A DNA stretch of 64,000 nucleotides from Bryobacterales bacterium (lineage in GTDB: Bacteria; Acidobacteriota; Terriglobia; Bryobacterales; UBA6623). Shown piece after piece: positions 47,728 to 57,146 of this stretch. Both the position numbers and the translations under genes were made by a program. How positions within the stretch are numbered: position 1 is the first letter of the stretch; each line of letters opens with the position of its first letter. The notes beneath the pieces were generated by a model. That model was not told the DNA's origin and did no database searches. It saw nothing but the letters and a program-made list of their open reading frames with translations. The stretch lies in assembly GCA_022826925.1 (NCBI GenBank), contig JAJDTX010000108.1:52130-116129 (forward strand), in the 5' to 3' direction.

Positions 47728-49506
47728 TTCGGCGATTACCGGTTCGAGCGGCGTTGTCACCTGCTCGAACGGCAGCGAGAACCAGAACGCTGAACCAGCG
47801 CCGGGCTCGCTCTCGACCCAGACATGTCCGCCGTGGGCCTGCACTAGGTGCTTTACGATCGCTAGGCCAAGCCCGGTGCCGCCCAGCTCGCGCGAACGGG
47901 CCTTGTCTACGCGGTAGAAGCGCTCGAACACTCTGGAGACGTGCTCCTTGGGAATGCCGATGCCCGTATCCTTCACGAATATGTTCAGCGATCCCTGGCC
48001 GCTGCCCACCCCCAGGGTTATGCTCCCGCCGGCCGGCGTATATTTGGCAGCATTGTCCAGCAGGTTCGATAGGATCTGCTGCACCGCGCTGAGGTCGCAG
48101 CGAATCTTGAGGTCCTCGTGAACTGAAGCCACCGTCAGCTCCAGCGACTTGCGTGCCAGCACCGGCCGAATGCCGTCGGCAGCGACGCGCAAGATTTCGG
48201 CCACGGGTTGCTGAGCGAACTCGAATTCCCGCGCCTTGACCTCGATTTGCGACAGCGTCATCAGATCGGAAGTGAGCTGGGTCAGCCGCTGTGCGTTCTG
48301 CCAGAGGATCTTGATGAAGCGCTCGTTGTTCTTCTTATCGTGGATCGCGCCGTCCATCAACGTCTCCGCGTATCCGGTAATGGAGGCCAATGGCGTGCGC
48401 AGCTCATGCGACACATTGATGACGAAGTCGCGCCGCATCTGGTCGACCCGTTCGAGCTCCGTGATGTCGTGGAAGACCGCTGCGACGGCTTGGGTCTTGC
48501 CCTTGCGGCTCGTGATCGGAGCGCATGTCACGCGCCATGAGCGTCGGGTAGGCGAGTCCATCGACAACTCGGTGGTGCATGACTTGCCGTGATCGATGGC
48601 ATAGTTGAAGATTGCCGGGACGTTCTTGTTCTTCCAAGCGTTGAGCGAGGCCTGCGTCGAGAGGTCCTCGTCCGGGAACATCATCTCGATTGCAGGGTTG
48701 TGCAGCACGATGTGACACCTGCGGTCCGCAACTAGGATCCCCGCTCCGATGCCGTTGACCGCGGCCACGAAGCGCGAGCGCTCCTCTTGGAGCTGATGGA
48801 AGTTCGTGCGCAGCTTCCCCGCCGTGGTGCGCAAGCTGGCCGCCAAGTCATTGAGCTCGCGCAAGTTGCCCCGCTCCGGAAACGATTCGTCAATCTCGAA
48901 ATCACCGTCTGCGATTGCATTGGAAAGTGACACGATGCCCGAAATCTGGGACGAGATTCGGCGCGCCACCAAAGCCGTCGCCAGCACCAGCGGGGCCACA
49001 ATGAAGAGGATGACCAGCGCGATGCTGCTGCGGTTGGACTTGGCGAGCGCGTTGACCTCTTCCAGAGGCAATGCGAGGCGCACTGCGCCGCCGCCGTCCA
49101 TGGGCACGGCGACGTAGAGGAAGTCCATCCCGACCGTGCTGCTGAAGCGGCGGCTGACAGAGGTCTGGCCTACCAGCGATTCGACGAATTCAGGTCTGGT
49201 GGCGTGGTTCTCCATTTGCAGCGGATCGGCCTCTGAGTCCGCCAGGACAGTTCCCGTCGCGTCGATGATCGTCACGCGCGCTTGTGCGCGCTGCGCCAGG
49301 TCGTGGGCCATGCGCTGGTAATCGCTGGGGGGCAAGCCCTCGAGCGTGGTCTCCACCAGCCGCGCCTTTTCCGACAGGCTTGTCTCGAGGCCGCTCTCGA
49401 GATTGGCGATGGTGATGCGAGTGACCGACAGCAGCACAGCGACAGCTGTGATCAGCAACGGCAGGATCGCGACCAATCCCAGCTTGAAGAAGATACGAGC
49501 GGTCAT
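47698..49506 (-). CDS. PhoR-type sensor histidine kinase
   Basis: 602-aa inner-membrane kinase from ATG 49506, overlapping the regulator's stop by four bases (ATGA). Order: TM1 (LGLVAILPLLITAVAVLLSV, about 9-28), periplasmic sensor (about 30-155), TM2 (IALVILFIVAPLVLATALVA, about 162-181), HAMP (about 182-235), PAS (FVAAVNGIGAGILVADRRCHIVLHN), HisKA with phospho-acceptor His367 in DFVINVSHELRTPLASI, ATPase N-box LLDNAAKYT, G1 DTGIGIP, G2 GGTGLGLAIV. Layout as PhoR. Signals to the co-encoded PhoB-like regulator. Confidence 0.95.
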   Translation of the reverse strand: MTARIFFKLGLVAILPLLITAVAVLLSVTRITIANLESGLETSLSEKARLVETTLEGLPPSDYQRMAHDLAQRAQARVTIIDATGTVLADSEADPLQMENHATRPEFVESLVGQTSVSRRFSSTVGMDFLYVAVPMDGGGAVRLALPLEEVNALAKSNRSSIALVILFIVAPLVLATALVARRISSQISGIVSLSNAIADGDFEIDESFPERGNLRELNDLAASLRTTAGKLRTNFHQLQEERSRFVAAVNGIGAGILVADRRCHIVLHNPAIEMMFPDEDLSTQASLNAWKNKNVPAIFNYAIDHGKSCTTELSMDSPTRRSWRVTCAPITSRKGKTQAVAAVFHDITELERVDQMRRDFVINVSHELRTPLASITGYAETLMDGAIHDKKNNERFIKILWQNAQRLTQLTSDLMTLSQIEVKAREFEFAQQPVAEILRVAADGIRPVLARKSLELTVASVHEDLKIRCDLSAVQQILSNLLDNAAKYTPAGGSITLGVGSGQGSLNIFVKDTGIGIPKEHVSRVFERFYRVDKARSRELGGTGLGLAIVKHLVQAHGGHVWVESEPGAGSAFWFSLPFEQVTTPLEPVIAESDQLPLPIQ

Positions 49507-50195
49507 GAGGGGATGTCGAATCGGTATCCGAACCCTCGCACGGTCTGAATCCACTTCGGGTGTTTGGGGTTGTCTTCGATCTGTTCGCGAAGACGCCGCA
49601 CGTGCACGTCGATGTTCCGGGGCGTGATGTGCGTGCGCCCGTCCCACACCCGCGCGATCAGCTGCTCACGGGTGTATGCCTTGCCGGGATTGTCGGCCAG
49701 GAACCCAAGCAGGGCGAACTCCGTGGCAGTTAGTTCCAGGGGCATTCCAGACAGGCTCGCCTGCCGCGCCGGATAGTCAATGTCCAAGCCCTGGGCCTTG
49801 ACCGAGCGCTGTAGTGTCCGGTCGCCTCCGCGGCGCAGGTGCGCCTTGATCCGGGCCAGCAGCTCGCGCGGGCTGAACGGCTTCGTTATGTAATCGTCGC
49901 CGCCGATCTCAAGGCCGAGCACGCGGTCGACTTCCTGGCTGCGGGCGGTGAGAAAGAGGACCGGAACATCGGCCGTGGCATTGTGGATGCGCAGTTGGCG
50001 ACAGAACTCGAAGCCGTCTCCGTCGGGCAGCATCACGTCTAGGAGAATCAGGTCCGGCTGGCTGTCGCGGACGATCTCGAGGGCTCCGTCCAGACGGTGG
50101 AGGATGTTCACCGTGTAGCCGTTGTTGGCAAGGTTGTACTCGAGGAGCGTGCAAAGGTCCCGATCGTCTTCAATGACGATGATCGACTGTTGCAT
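49503..50195 (-). CDS. OmpR/PhoB-family response regulator
   Basis: 230-aa regulator. Receiver domain with Asp10/Asp11, phosphorylation Asp53 in LILLDVMLPDGDG and Lys105 in DDYITKPFSPREL; C-terminal winged helix with LELTATEFALLGFLADNPGKAYTREQLIARVWDGR and NIDVHVRRLREQIEDNPKHPKWIQTVRGFGYRF. First gene of the pair with the kinase (four-base overlap). PhoB-like layout suggests phosphate response, and a PhoD-like phosphatase gene is 2.4 kb away, but PhoB specificity is not proven. Confidence 0.95.
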   Translation of the reverse strand: MQQSIIVIEDDRDLCTLLEYNLANNGYTVNILHRLDGALEIVRDSQPDLILLDVMLPDGDGFEFCRQLRIHNATADVPVLFLTARSQEVDRVLGLEIGGDDYITKPFSPRELLARIKAHLRRGGDRTLQRSVKAQGLDIDYPARQASLSGMPLELTATEFALLGFLADNPGKAYTREQLIARVWDGRTHITPRNIDVHVRRLREQIEDNPKHPKWIQTVRGFGYRFDIPS

Positions 50196-50320
50196 ACGAC
50201 TTTGTCATTATATGCAGCGCCGCACGGCCGGACCCCCGCGCAGTGGGCCTCGGCTCCCCTCCCGCCCGAAAGCTAAGATACGAACAGGCATCGTCTTCAG
50301 GGACGGGTGCGGGGAGGATC

Positions 50321-51055
50321 ATGAGGCTTGTTGGCAAGGGAGCGATTGTAACCGGTGCGGGGAGCGGCATAGGCGAGGCCGTGGCTCGCTGCTACGCCGA
50401 AGAAGGCGCGGAGGTCGTCACGGTCGGACGCACCTTGGCCAAGCTGGAGTCGGCGCGCCAAGCCGCCGGCGAGGTGGCCGGCCGCCTGCACCCGTACGCG
50501 CTCGACGTGAGCGACGCCGAAGCGGTGGATGCCATGATCGCCTGGGCTCTGCAACGCCTGCCGCAAGTGGACATCCTCGTGAACAATGCCGGCACCAATG
50601 TGCCGCAGCGCGCTCTCGACAAGCTCAGCCGCGAGGACTTCGACACGGTCGTGAAGGTCAACGTCAGCGGACCCTTCTACCTGCTCAGCGCGATCCTGCC
50701 CGGCATGCGGGAGCGTGGCGACGGCGTGGTGATCACGGTTTCGTCGACCGCCGGCGTGCGCACCTCGGTCGTGGCGGGGGCCAGCTACAGCGTCAGCAAG
50801 CACGGGGCGCGCTCGCTCAGCCTGGCCACCCATCTAGAGGACGGGCCGCGCGGGATACGCTCCTGTGTGATCTGCCCGGGCGAGGTGAACACTCCGATCC
50901 TTGACCGGCGGCCCGTGGTTCCCTCGGACGAGAAGCGCGCAGTGATGCTTCAGCCTGAGGACGTGGCCCAAGCAGCGCTGCTGGTCGCGACCCTGCACCC
51001 GCGCGCCTGCATCCCGGAATTGGTCATCACTCCGACCAACCAAGCGTTTGCCTAG
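50321..51055 (+). CDS. Short-chain dehydrogenase/reductase
   Basis: 244-aa classical SDR. ATG 50321 has GGGGAGG five bases upstream. Cofactor motif TGAGSGIG (residues 11-18), ILVNNAG (85-91), Ser of ITVSSTAG, and the catalytic pair Tyr156/Lys160 in YSVSK. The Arg37 region (TVGRTLAKLES) favours NADP. Substrate unknown. An intact counterpart to the SDR pseudogene at 11834-12274, but in a different subgroup. Confidence 0.9.
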   Translation: MRLVGKGAIVTGAGSGIGEAVARCYAEEGAEVVTVGRTLAKLESARQAAGEVAGRLHPYALDVSDAEAVDAMIAWALQRLPQVDILVNNAGTNVPQRALDKLSREDFDTVVKVNVSGPFYLLSAILPGMRERGDGVVITVSSTAGVRTSVVAGASYSVSKHGARSLSLATHLEDGPRGIRSCVICPGEVNTPILDRRPVVPSDEKRAVMLQPEDVAQAALLVATLHPRACIPELVITPTNQAFA

Positions 51056-51106
51056 CAGGGCCCGGCAAGTCCGGGAGCGCGTGCTTCGCTGAGGGCGGCG
51101 CAGGCC

Positions 51107-51373
51107 CTAGATGGCCTGCATGTCCTTGCCCGGCTTGAAGCGAACCGTCTTGCCAGGCGGGATGCGAACTTCCTCGCCGGTCTTGGGATTGCGCCCGATG
51201 CCGGTCTTGCGCGGCCGGATCTCGAAAACGCCGAAGCCGCGCAGCTCGATGCGCTCACCGCGTGCGATCGAGTCGCGCATGGTGTCGAGGATCGTCTGGA
51301 CGGCGATCCGCGCCAGACTCTTGCTCAGGCCCGTGCGCTCAATCACGCATTCAACGAGGTCCGACTTAATCAT
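51107..51373 (-). CDS. HU/IHF-family DNA-binding protein
   Basis: 88-aa nucleoid protein of the HU/IHF fold: IKSDLVECVIERTGLSK, then the DNA-binding arm ELRGFGVFEIRPRKTGIGRNPKTGEEVRIPPGKTVRFKPGKD, with the conserved Pro of the intercalating tip. Bends DNA; whether it acts as HU or IHF-alpha/beta type cannot be decided. Divergent from infC, about 300 bases away. Confidence 0.95.
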   Translation of the reverse strand: MIKSDLVECVIERTGLSKSLARIAVQTILDTMRDSIARGERIELRGFGVFEIRPRKTGIGRNPKTGEEVRIPPGKTVRFKPGKDMQAI

Positions 51374-51601
51374 GGGCTGGTGTGGGCGTTCGCCAATCGG
51401 GAATCTCTATCCTAAGAGAGCACATGCGCCTTGTCAACCCTCTGGCACCTCAGAATGCGGGGCACCAAGATGCCGCGCAATCTCGACACGTGCGGTGAAG
51501 AATCCATGTTACGATAGGGCTGCATGCAGTAATTGAGTGGCTCGCGCGGTCTTCGGGCGCGCCGCTTCTAGGGGTACCACTGACAATTCGGACGAACGTT
51601 G

Positions 51602-51640
51602 GAGATCGGGTGCTGCGAGGCACTCCGGTCTCTTTTTGTT
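51602..51640 (+). terminator. Leader hairpin with T-run upstream of infC
   Basis: GAGATCGG-GTGC-TGCGAG-GCAC-T-CCGGTCTC followed by TTTTTGTT. The outer 8-bp stem (one G-U pair) and inner 4-bp stem enclose a 6-base loop, with a single bulged T, and the U-run follows at once: the form of an intrinsic terminator. It lies 42 bases before the infC start, inside the leader, so it is probably an attenuator. Confidence 0.65.
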
Positions 51641-51668
51641 CTCCGTGCCCGCACGCAGCCGCTGCAGC

Positions 51669-51685
51669 AAAGGGGGACAGTCATT
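51669..51685 (+). promoter_or_regulatory. infC ribosome-binding site with AUU start
   Basis: The AAAGGGGGA run (51669-51677) sits five bases before ATT at 51683, which is in frame with the IF-3 sequence. AUU is the conserved start codon of infC in many bacteria and makes translation sensitive to IF-3 level. Confidence 0.75.
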
Positions 51686-52297
51686 TTCCGACGACGCTAC
51701 CGCCCTATTCGTAGGGTCAGACGACAAAATGTCAACGAGACGATCCGCGCCCGCGAGGTTCGGGTTGTCTTTCCCGACGGCCAGACGGCCGTCATGCCCA
51801 CCAGCGAGGGCATCCGCCGTGCCAAGGACATGGGGCTGGACCTAGTCTTGGTCTCGCCCACGGCACAGCCTCCGGTCGCGAAGGTCATCGACTACGGCGA
51901 GTACTCCTACATCGAGAAAAAGAAGCGCAACGACGCGAAGAAGAAGCAGCATCGCATCGAGGTCAAGGAAGTCAAGTTCCGCCCCAACACCGACCAGCAC
52001 GACTACGACTTCAAGAAGAACCACGCAGTGCGCTTTCTGAAGGACGGCAACAAAGTCAAGGCTACGGTGTTCTTCCGCGGCAGGGAGATCACGCACGCCG
52101 ACATCGGCGAGCGATTGCTGCGCGTGCTGGCGGGTGACGTGGAGGAGTTCGGCACCCCCGAAACGCAGCCGCGCATTGAGGGCCGGACGATGAGCATGAT
52201 GATCGGACCGCTGAAGTCCGGGAAACAGAGCAGCAAGAAGCCGACCCAACCGCCTTCCGCCGCGCCCGAGGGCGGGGCACCAAGCCAGGTCCAGTAG
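51683..52297 (+). CDS. infC: Translation initiation factor IF-3
   Basis: 204-aa IF-3 from the AUU codon at 51683; no ATG or GTG at a reasonable position gives the right N-terminus. N-domain: NVNETIRAREVRVVFPDGQTAVMPTSEGIRRAKDMGLDLVLVSP; lysine-rich linker (YIEKKKRNDAKKKQHRIEVKEVKF); C-domain: TDQHDYDFKKNHAVRFLKDGNKVKATVFFRGREITH and MIGPLKSGK. A short Pro/Ala/Gly-rich tail follows (KKPTQPPSAAPEGG). Keeps ribosomal subunits apart and checks the start codon. Preceded by a leader hairpin. rpmI and rplT, which usually follow, are absent here. Confidence 0.95.
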   Translation: MFRRRYRPIRRVRRQNVNETIRAREVRVVFPDGQTAVMPTSEGIRRAKDMGLDLVLVSPTAQPPVAKVIDYGEYSYIEKKKRNDAKKKQHRIEVKEVKFRPNTDQHDYDFKKNHAVRFLKDGNKVKATVFFRGREITHADIGERLLRVLAGDVEEFGTPETQPRIEGRTMSMMIGPLKSGKQSSKKPTQPPSAAPEGGAPSQVQ

Positions 52298-52626
52298 TAG
52301 CCCTAGTCTTAGGCGCGCGGTGGGCCGCCGCACGTCCTTACAGCGGCCCGCGCCTTGCGTAGATCGACTGCCTCCGGAGCCTGACCTGCCGCGATGAACT
52401 GTCGCCGTTCCTCATGCAATTGACGGGAGAGCACCCGCTCCCGCGCTTGGCTGAACCGCTGGAAGTGGACGCGGTTCGGGGCGAGTCCCATTAGTGCAGG
52501 CGCCGGAGCGCCCGGCTCATGGCCTGAGCTGAAGCCGGCGCGCTGCGATGGGCCCCTGCGCGCGAAATCGAACCCGTTCTGGCCCGGGAGTTTGTGCCGC
52601 GGGGCTGCGCGCCGCGCACGCGGAAA

Positions 52627-55305
52627 TCATCCGGTCGGCACCCCCGTCACGATCTCCTTCGCGACGACCTTCTTGGCCGAGCGTGCCGTGGCCAGGATCG
52701 TTTCTCCGGGCGCGACGCCGGATAGCCCGCGGACGGTGAGCCTTCCGTCGGCCCGGGTGCGCGCGCCACGCAAGGGCCTTCCGTCGAGCGACGACAGCAG
52801 TACGTCAGCGTCGGGCAAGAGCTTCACGGCCGGCAAGGAGCATGTTGGCACCCGACCGGTGCTGGCTGCTGTGGCTTCGACCGAGCCACCACCGCGGGGC
52901 GTCTCGTCGGGCGGATCGACGAGATTGCGCATGCGCAGGCCGATTTGCGGATCGTCGCCGCGCGGGTCGAATTCCATCTCGAGGAAGTTCCAGTAGAAGG
53001 GTCCGTCGACCTTGCGCAAGTCTGGCGTGTCGTAGCTCTGGTGGTACAGCGCCTTGACCTCCAGGTCGCGGCCGTCGAAGTCCTGCATGCGCGGCCCGAA
53101 GCCCTGCTTGACCCCGCGTCCGCCGCTGCGCCCGATCGGACCGAACGAACACTCGTACACCCTCTGGTCCAGGTTGAGCAGGATCATTCCCACGTGAACG
53201 TCTCCGTAGACGCTCACCACCCCGTCGCGCGAGCCCAGCACTTCGAGCACCCGATCGGCTCCCGCCGAGACCCATCCGGCATAGTCCGCCGCGACTCGGT
53301 CGCGCTGGCCGAGTTCCGTCTTGGCGTCCGGGCGACGGCCGTTCCCGATCCAAATCGTGTGCATGCCATTGATCCCCGTCAGGCAGATCAGCGGAGAGGA
53401 ATCGGTGCGGATCGTCTCGCGCAGCCACGAGAACTGCTCCTCGCCCAGCAAGCTCCGCGTGACATCGCTCCGGTGGTAGAGGCTTTGCTTCTCGCCCCAG
53501 CCTTGGTCATCCCAAATGTTGGTGTCTTGGCTGGAGCGCCACAGGCGCGAGTCCAAGATCAGCAGGCTGAAGTCGCGGTTGGGCATTTTCCAGCGGCGCC
53601 ACTTTTTCGGGTTCACCGTGGCCGACGGCGACTCGTCTCCAGTGATCAAGTGGTGAACGATCTGGAAGTTGCGCCGCATGTAGTCGCGATCTTGGCCTAG
53701 ATCCTCGTGCGTCCGGATGGCAATCTGCTCGGGGCCCTTGACGTCGTCCATGCCGTAGTCGTGATCGCCGGGATTGATGGTGTTCCAGTGACGCATCATC
53801 TGCCAGCGCGTGGTCGGGCCGCACAGCGTCGTCGTGACGATCTTGTAGGCGTCGTCGGGAGACGGAGGGTATAGCAGCAACTCCATGTACCAGACGTCGT
53901 CTTCCCACATCATGACTTGGAAGTTGTAGTCCTCCAGGTGCTGGTAGGCCAGCGGTGTCGGCTGGTCGTGGACGAAGAACCCCCCGCCCGGTCCGGCATC
54001 GGGGAGTTTCGGCCCGCCTCCGTGAATGGCGTGGCAGGAGAGTCCGCAGAGCTTGTAGGGCGGGGCCAGTCGCGGCAGGCGCCCGACGTAGTCGCCGCTG
54101 GAAGGCACCTCTCCGACCTGGCCGGTCCCGATGCCGACGGCATCGCTCCCCAAACGGGGATCGGATGTCACGTTCACCCCGTCCTTCCAGATCGTGTAGT
54201 ACAGATCGGTGTCGGCGGGGTTGCGCGGCAGCGTTGCCTCGATCACCGCCGTGCTGCGGCGGAAGTCGTTGCTGACGATCGGCGCGGTTCCGGCCGCAGG
54301 GACCGCGTCCCAGCCGTCCGGTGGGTTGGGCGAATCGGCTACGCGCAACACAGCCTCGTTCCCGTCGCTGCGGAATATCGACATGAACCGAACTCGCCAC
54401 TTGCCGTCGCGCTGCTGGAGCGTGTCGCCTAGGGCGTAGCAGACGTGGCATTGGTTGAGCTCGGGAGAGAGCGGCGCGTTCTGGCCGGGCTCGACGGTGA
54501 AAGCGGAGACTTCGAAGTCCAACAGCCCCTGCCCGGCCAAGCCGACGAAGCCTGCCAGCCGCTGGGCGCGGTCGACGTCTTCCAGCTCGAGCGTGATCGG
54601 CGGCCGCGCGTTGATCGCAAGCGAAGCCTTGAGCGTCGCGCGGCTCGCGTCTGACCCGGTCACGTCCACCTCGATGACGAACCGGTCTCCGGGAGCGGGC
54701 GTGGGCGCGCGCTCCAGTGCGACCACCGTGTCGGAGCCGTGCTCGCGGATGCTGAAGTAGCCATCGTCTGTCCACCCGGCAATCCAGGCGGCCTTGCCGC
54801 GATTGCCGGCGAACCCGTAGGACTCGTAGAGGGTGGACGAGCCGAAAGCGACGCCGAGTCGGCCATAGCCGGGGGTGTACATCTTCCATTCGGGGTCGTC
54901 CTCTTCGGACGGGCCGTGCGCCTCGGCGATCACCCGGCCGTCGATGCGCAGCTTGTAGTCGCCCTCCAGCCTCCACTGCCTGTGAAAGATCAAGCCGGGC
55001 GGCAGGGATGGGTCGTAGTCGACGGGCATGCTGTAGCCGCCCATGCGTTCCCCGTGGGTCTCGTAGTGGTAGGGGAACCCGGTGTTGCGGGCCCGGTCAC
55101 CGAAGCTGTGGACGCGCCGGCGCAGGGCCTTGCCGCGCAATTCCCAGAAGCCCGGGTTGAGCGATTCCCATTCGTCACCGTGGTAGAGCGAATCGGGCTG
55201 GTCGAAGTTGACGGTATGCGCCGAGGCCGTTGGCTTGGCCGCGAGGGCGGCCGTAGTCGCCGCCGCTGTTCGCAGGAAGGTTCTGCGGTCTACAGGGGTT
55301 CCCAT
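52627..55305 (-). CDS. Tat-exported PhoD-like phosphatase
   Basis: 892-aa exported protein: Tat signal DRRTFLRTAAATTAALAAKPTASA. The N-terminal half is beta-rich (about residues 40-290, jelly-roll-like, e.g. ARNTGFPYHYETHGERMGGY), followed by a metallophosphatase-like core: VGRLPRLAPPYKLCGLSCHAIHGGG, DHDYGMDDVKGPEQIAIRTHEDLG (family DDHExGxND), FSLLILDSRLWRSSQD, LICLTGINGMHT, VVSVYGDVHVGMI. Resembles PhoD-family alkaline phosphatases/phosphodiesterases. Ends with a small beta domain (LLSSLDGRPLRGARTRADGRLTVRGLSGV). It may belong to the regulon of the PhoR/PhoB-like pair nearby. Confidence 0.8.
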   Translation of the reverse strand: MGTPVDRRTFLRTAAATTAALAAKPTASAHTVNFDQPDSLYHGDEWESLNPGFWELRGKALRRRVHSFGDRARNTGFPYHYETHGERMGGYSMPVDYDPSLPPGLIFHRQWRLEGDYKLRIDGRVIAEAHGPSEEDDPEWKMYTPGYGRLGVAFGSSTLYESYGFAGNRGKAAWIAGWTDDGYFSIREHGSDTVVALERAPTPAPGDRFVIEVDVTGSDASRATLKASLAINARPPITLELEDVDRAQRLAGFVGLAGQGLLDFEVSAFTVEPGQNAPLSPELNQCHVCYALGDTLQQRDGKWRVRFMSIFRSDGNEAVLRVADSPNPPDGWDAVPAAGTAPIVSNDFRRSTAVIEATLPRNPADTDLYYTIWKDGVNVTSDPRLGSDAVGIGTGQVGEVPSSGDYVGRLPRLAPPYKLCGLSCHAIHGGGPKLPDAGPGGGFFVHDQPTPLAYQHLEDYNFQVMMWEDDVWYMELLLYPPSPDDAYKIVTTTLCGPTTRWQMMRHWNTINPGDHDYGMDDVKGPEQIAIRTHEDLGQDRDYMRRNFQIVHHLITGDESPSATVNPKKWRRWKMPNRDFSLLILDSRLWRSSQDTNIWDDQGWGEKQSLYHRSDVTRSLLGEEQFSWLRETIRTDSSPLICLTGINGMHTIWIGNGRRPDAKTELGQRDRVAADYAGWVSAGADRVLEVLGSRDGVVSVYGDVHVGMILLNLDQRVYECSFGPIGRSGGRGVKQGFGPRMQDFDGRDLEVKALYHQSYDTPDLRKVDGPFYWNFLEMEFDPRGDDPQIGLRMRNLVDPPDETPRGGGSVEATAASTGRVPTCSLPAVKLLPDADVLLSSLDGRPLRGARTRADGRLTVRGLSGVAPGETILATARSAKKVVAKEIVTGVPTG

Positions 55306-55387
55306 TGCGGCGGCATTTTAGCAAGGCCGGCGACCGTGGGTCGGCAGCGGTGCGGGGCGCTTGCGATAATGCGGTGCGGCTCGAGCT

Positions 55388-56878
55388 ATGTCGTTCCATC
55401 GCACCGATCTGACCTTGACGTTGCTGAGGACGAATCCAGCATTCGCCCGCGGCGCGCTGCTCGCGTTGCTGGCCGCCTGCCTGGGGTGTTCCGGGGGATC
55501 GAACGACACCGCTGCCGGAGATGCACCCCCCAACTTCGTCTGGATTCTGGCCGACGATCTCGGCTATGGCGATCTGGGCTCGTACGGGCAGGAGCGGATC
55601 CAGACGCCGCACCTCGACCGCATGGCGGAGGAGGGCATGCGCTTCACCGACGCGTATGCCGGCTTCACAGTCTGCGCACCGTCGCGCAGCGTGCTCATGA
55701 CCGGCCAGCACACTGGCCACACCCGGGTCCGCCGCAACGGCAGCCCCGGACTCTGGGACGAGGATGTCACCGTCGCCGAATTGCTCAAGGCCAAGGGCTA
55801 CGCCACGGCCCTGATCGGCAAGTGGGGGCTGGGCATGGAGGACTCCCCCGGAGCGCCTTGGAATCAGGGTTTCGACTATTTCTACGGCTATCTCAGCCAA
55901 GGCCACGCACACAACTACTACCCGGAATTCTTGATGCGAAATGCCGAGCGGGTGCCGCTGCGGAACGTGGTGGAGCTGTCCGGGCGCTACGGGGGCATGA
56001 GCGGCGTCGCCACCGAGCGAGTCGACTACTCGCACGACTTGATGATGGATGAGGCTCTGGGTTGGCTCGAGGCCAACGCGGGAGACCCGTTCTTCCTTTA
56101 TCTGGCGCTGACGATTCCGCACGCCAACAACGAGGCTGGCAGTCTCGACGGGGGAGGGGATCCCGGGATTGCCAATGTGGAGGCAGACCTAGGGCACCAC
56201 CGCGAGCGGGTCGGCATGGAAATTCCGGATGCAGGGCAGTATCAGGGCGAGGACTGGCCCGGCCCGCAAAAGGGCACTGCCGCGATGATCAGCCATCTGG
56301 ACGAGGGCGTGGGCCAGGTCTTCGCCGCGTTGCGGAGGCTTGGCGTCGACGAGCGCACGGTGGTGTTCTTCAGTTCTGACAACGGACCGCACGCCGAGGG
56401 CGGGAATGACCCGTTCTTCTTCGATTCCAACGGCCCGCTGCAGGGCTACAAGCGGAGCCTGCACGATGGCGGCATCCGCGTGCCGACGATCGTGCGCTGG
56501 CCGGGTCGCGTGAGGGCGGGATCGGTCAGCGAGTTCCCGTGGTACTTCGCGGACTTCTTGCCTACCGTGGCGGACATCGTCGGATTCGATGTGCCCGAAG
56601 GCGTTGACGGTACCAGCATCCTGCCGGCCCTGTTGGAAACAGGCGTGTCCGGCGAGGACCGCTTCCTGTATTGGGGAGGGACTCCCGGCCGCGCCGAGGC
56701 GGTGCGATGGGGGCGGTGGAAGGCCGTGCGGGAGAGCCCCGACCGGCCTCTCGAGCTCTTCGATCTATCCAGCGACATCGGCGAGGAGCGCGACGTGTCG
56801 GCCGAGCACGAGGGGATCGTCGGCGAGATCCTGGCGTACTTGGCGTCGGCCGTGACTGAGTTGCCGGTAAGCGACTAG
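55388..56878 (+). CDS. Type I sulfatase (lipoprotein)
   Basis: 496-aa sulfatase anchored as a lipoprotein: LLALLAAC with lipobox LAAC. PNFVWILADDLGYGDLG carries the metal Asp pair, CAPSR is the intact formylglycine signature (FTVCAPSRSVLMTGQHTGHTRVR), LTIPHANNEAG and VVFFSSDNGPHAEGG complete the active site. ATG 55388. Arylsulfatase-type sequence; substrate unknown. Divergent from the PhoD-like gene, about 80 bases apart. Confidence 0.92.
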   Translation: MSFHRTDLTLTLLRTNPAFARGALLALLAACLGCSGGSNDTAAGDAPPNFVWILADDLGYGDLGSYGQERIQTPHLDRMAEEGMRFTDAYAGFTVCAPSRSVLMTGQHTGHTRVRRNGSPGLWDEDVTVAELLKAKGYATALIGKWGLGMEDSPGAPWNQGFDYFYGYLSQGHAHNYYPEFLMRNAERVPLRNVVELSGRYGGMSGVATERVDYSHDLMMDEALGWLEANAGDPFFLYLALTIPHANNEAGSLDGGGDPGIANVEADLGHHRERVGMEIPDAGQYQGEDWPGPQKGTAAMISHLDEGVGQVFAALRRLGVDERTVVFFSSDNGPHAEGGNDPFFFDSNGPLQGYKRSLHDGGIRVPTIVRWPGRVRAGSVSEFPWYFADFLPTVADIVGFDVPEGVDGTSILPALLETGVSGEDRFLYWGGTPGRAEAVRWGRWKAVRESPDRPLELFDLSSDIGEERDVSAEHEGIVGEILAYLASAVTELPVSD

Positions 56879-57146
56879 CCAGATTGCGCCACATGGCGGA
56901 TCGCCACTGCCCTCGTGTGCTGCTTGATCTAGGGGCGTGCTCTGGACGGCGAACGCATTGCTCGGCTGAATCGATCTTCCTCTGTCGGGACGCAGTGCGC
57001 TGTTTCGACGAGCGCAGGTGCGATGCCGAGCGCGTTGGAGCGCCATTGCGAACCTATTGATCCAAGGGCATCACGGGCTACGGGCAAATTTAGTGCAACA
57101 CTGCTAATCTGCATTCGCCGCTGAGTCGCGGCCATTGGTGGACTGC
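56879..57146. other. Upstream region of the metal efflux operon
   Basis: About 270 bases between sulfatase and efflux operon. Near 57085-57120 lies an AT-richer piece (GCAAATTTAGTGCAACACTGCTAATCTGC) that may hold the operon promoter. No regulator gene (CusR, MerR, ArsR type) adjoins the operon. Confidence 0.35.

Noticed and set aside
51599..51682. Upstream ATG/GTG-type starts for IF-3
   Set aside because: They would place the terminator-like hairpin inside the coding sequence and add a non-homologous leader; AUU with a strong Shine-Dalgarno fits the family.
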